6,097 nt of DNA from an uncultured Cardiobacterium sp. (lineage in GTDB: Bacteria > Pseudomonadota > Gammaproteobacteria > Cardiobacteriales > Cardiobacteriaceae), in assembly GCF_938028185.1 (NCBI RefSeq), contig NZ_CALJAH010000471.1, forward strand, positions 1 to 6,097, read 5' to 3'. The position numbers were made by a program, and so were the translations under genes. Shown in pieces: positions 6,047 to 6,097 of this stretch. How positions within the stretch are numbered: position 1 is the stretch's first letter; the number at the start of each line of letters is the position of its first letter. The notes below the pieces were generated by a model. It was not told where the DNA came from and ran no database searches. It saw only the letters and a list, made by a program, of their open reading frames with translations.

Positions 6047-6097
6047 ATAGCCATCCACCGAAAGTTTCAGACAAGGCGCGTCGCCGAAGACAGTACG
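6041..6097 (+). repeat. End of a Correia-like dispersed repeat, right copy
   Basis: This is the inverted counterpart of 4-60, with 56 of 57 bases matching. Taken from TATAG (6046-6050) it continues through CCATCCACCG, AAAGTTTCAG, ACAAGGCG, the dyad GGCG-CGT-CGCC (6075-6085), GAAGA and CAGTACG at the window edge. The core from TATAG to CAGTAC is 51 nt. The terminal repeat of Correia elements, as I remember it, has the same length and shares TATAG, TCAG, ACAAGGCG or GACAAGGCG, GCCG and AGACAGTAC in the same order. The element continues outside the window, so the other end cannot be inspected. Confidence 0.75.

Overview
The window looks like part of a GC-rich proteobacterial chromosome, most likely gammaproteobacterial. 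The protein set (TruC, RluA of the DMATSG type, SecB, GpsA, a DUF945/YdgA-like lipoprotein) and the secB-gpsA coupling fit that group. A member of the Cardiobacteriales is my best guess at genus level, but the sequence alone does not prove it. Most of the content is housekeeping.

Layout from left to right: an outward-facing end of a dispersed repeat (1-60); truC, a tRNA pseudouridine synthase (88-828, +); a small DUF836-type glutaredoxin-like gene running tail-to-tail into it (815-1039, -); a divergent intergenic region with a promoter for secB; the secB-gpsA operon (1190-2652, +) with a 1-nt stop/start overlap; a mazE-mazF-type toxin-antitoxin operon on the opposite strand (2683-3275, -), convergent with gpsA; a 129-bp divergent region holding a likely operator; rluA, a dual rRNA/tRNA pseudouridine synthase (3405-4022, +); a large DUF945-family lipoprotein gene (4085-6001, +) with its own -10 box; a strong intrinsic terminator (6019-6046); and directly after it the end of a second copy of the same repeat in inverted orientation (to 6097).

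The housekeeping genes do not form one pathway. TruC and RluA modify RNA, SecB is the export chaperone and GpsA makes glycerol-3-phosphate for phospholipids. The DUF945 lipoprotein is an envelope protein of unknown function and a possible user of the export and lipid pathways.

The accessory content is the mazEF-like module, which has lower GC than its neighbours, and the pair of terminal repeats. The repeats are the most interesting part. The 57 bases at each end are inverted copies with one mismatch. Their architecture (TATAG outer end, ACAAGGCG block, GCCG, AGACAGTAC at the inner side, 51 nt in all) closely resembles one end of the neisserial Correia repeat (CREE/NEMIS), as I remember it. 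Both copies sit directly against a T-tract. The left one could supply a promoter for truC.
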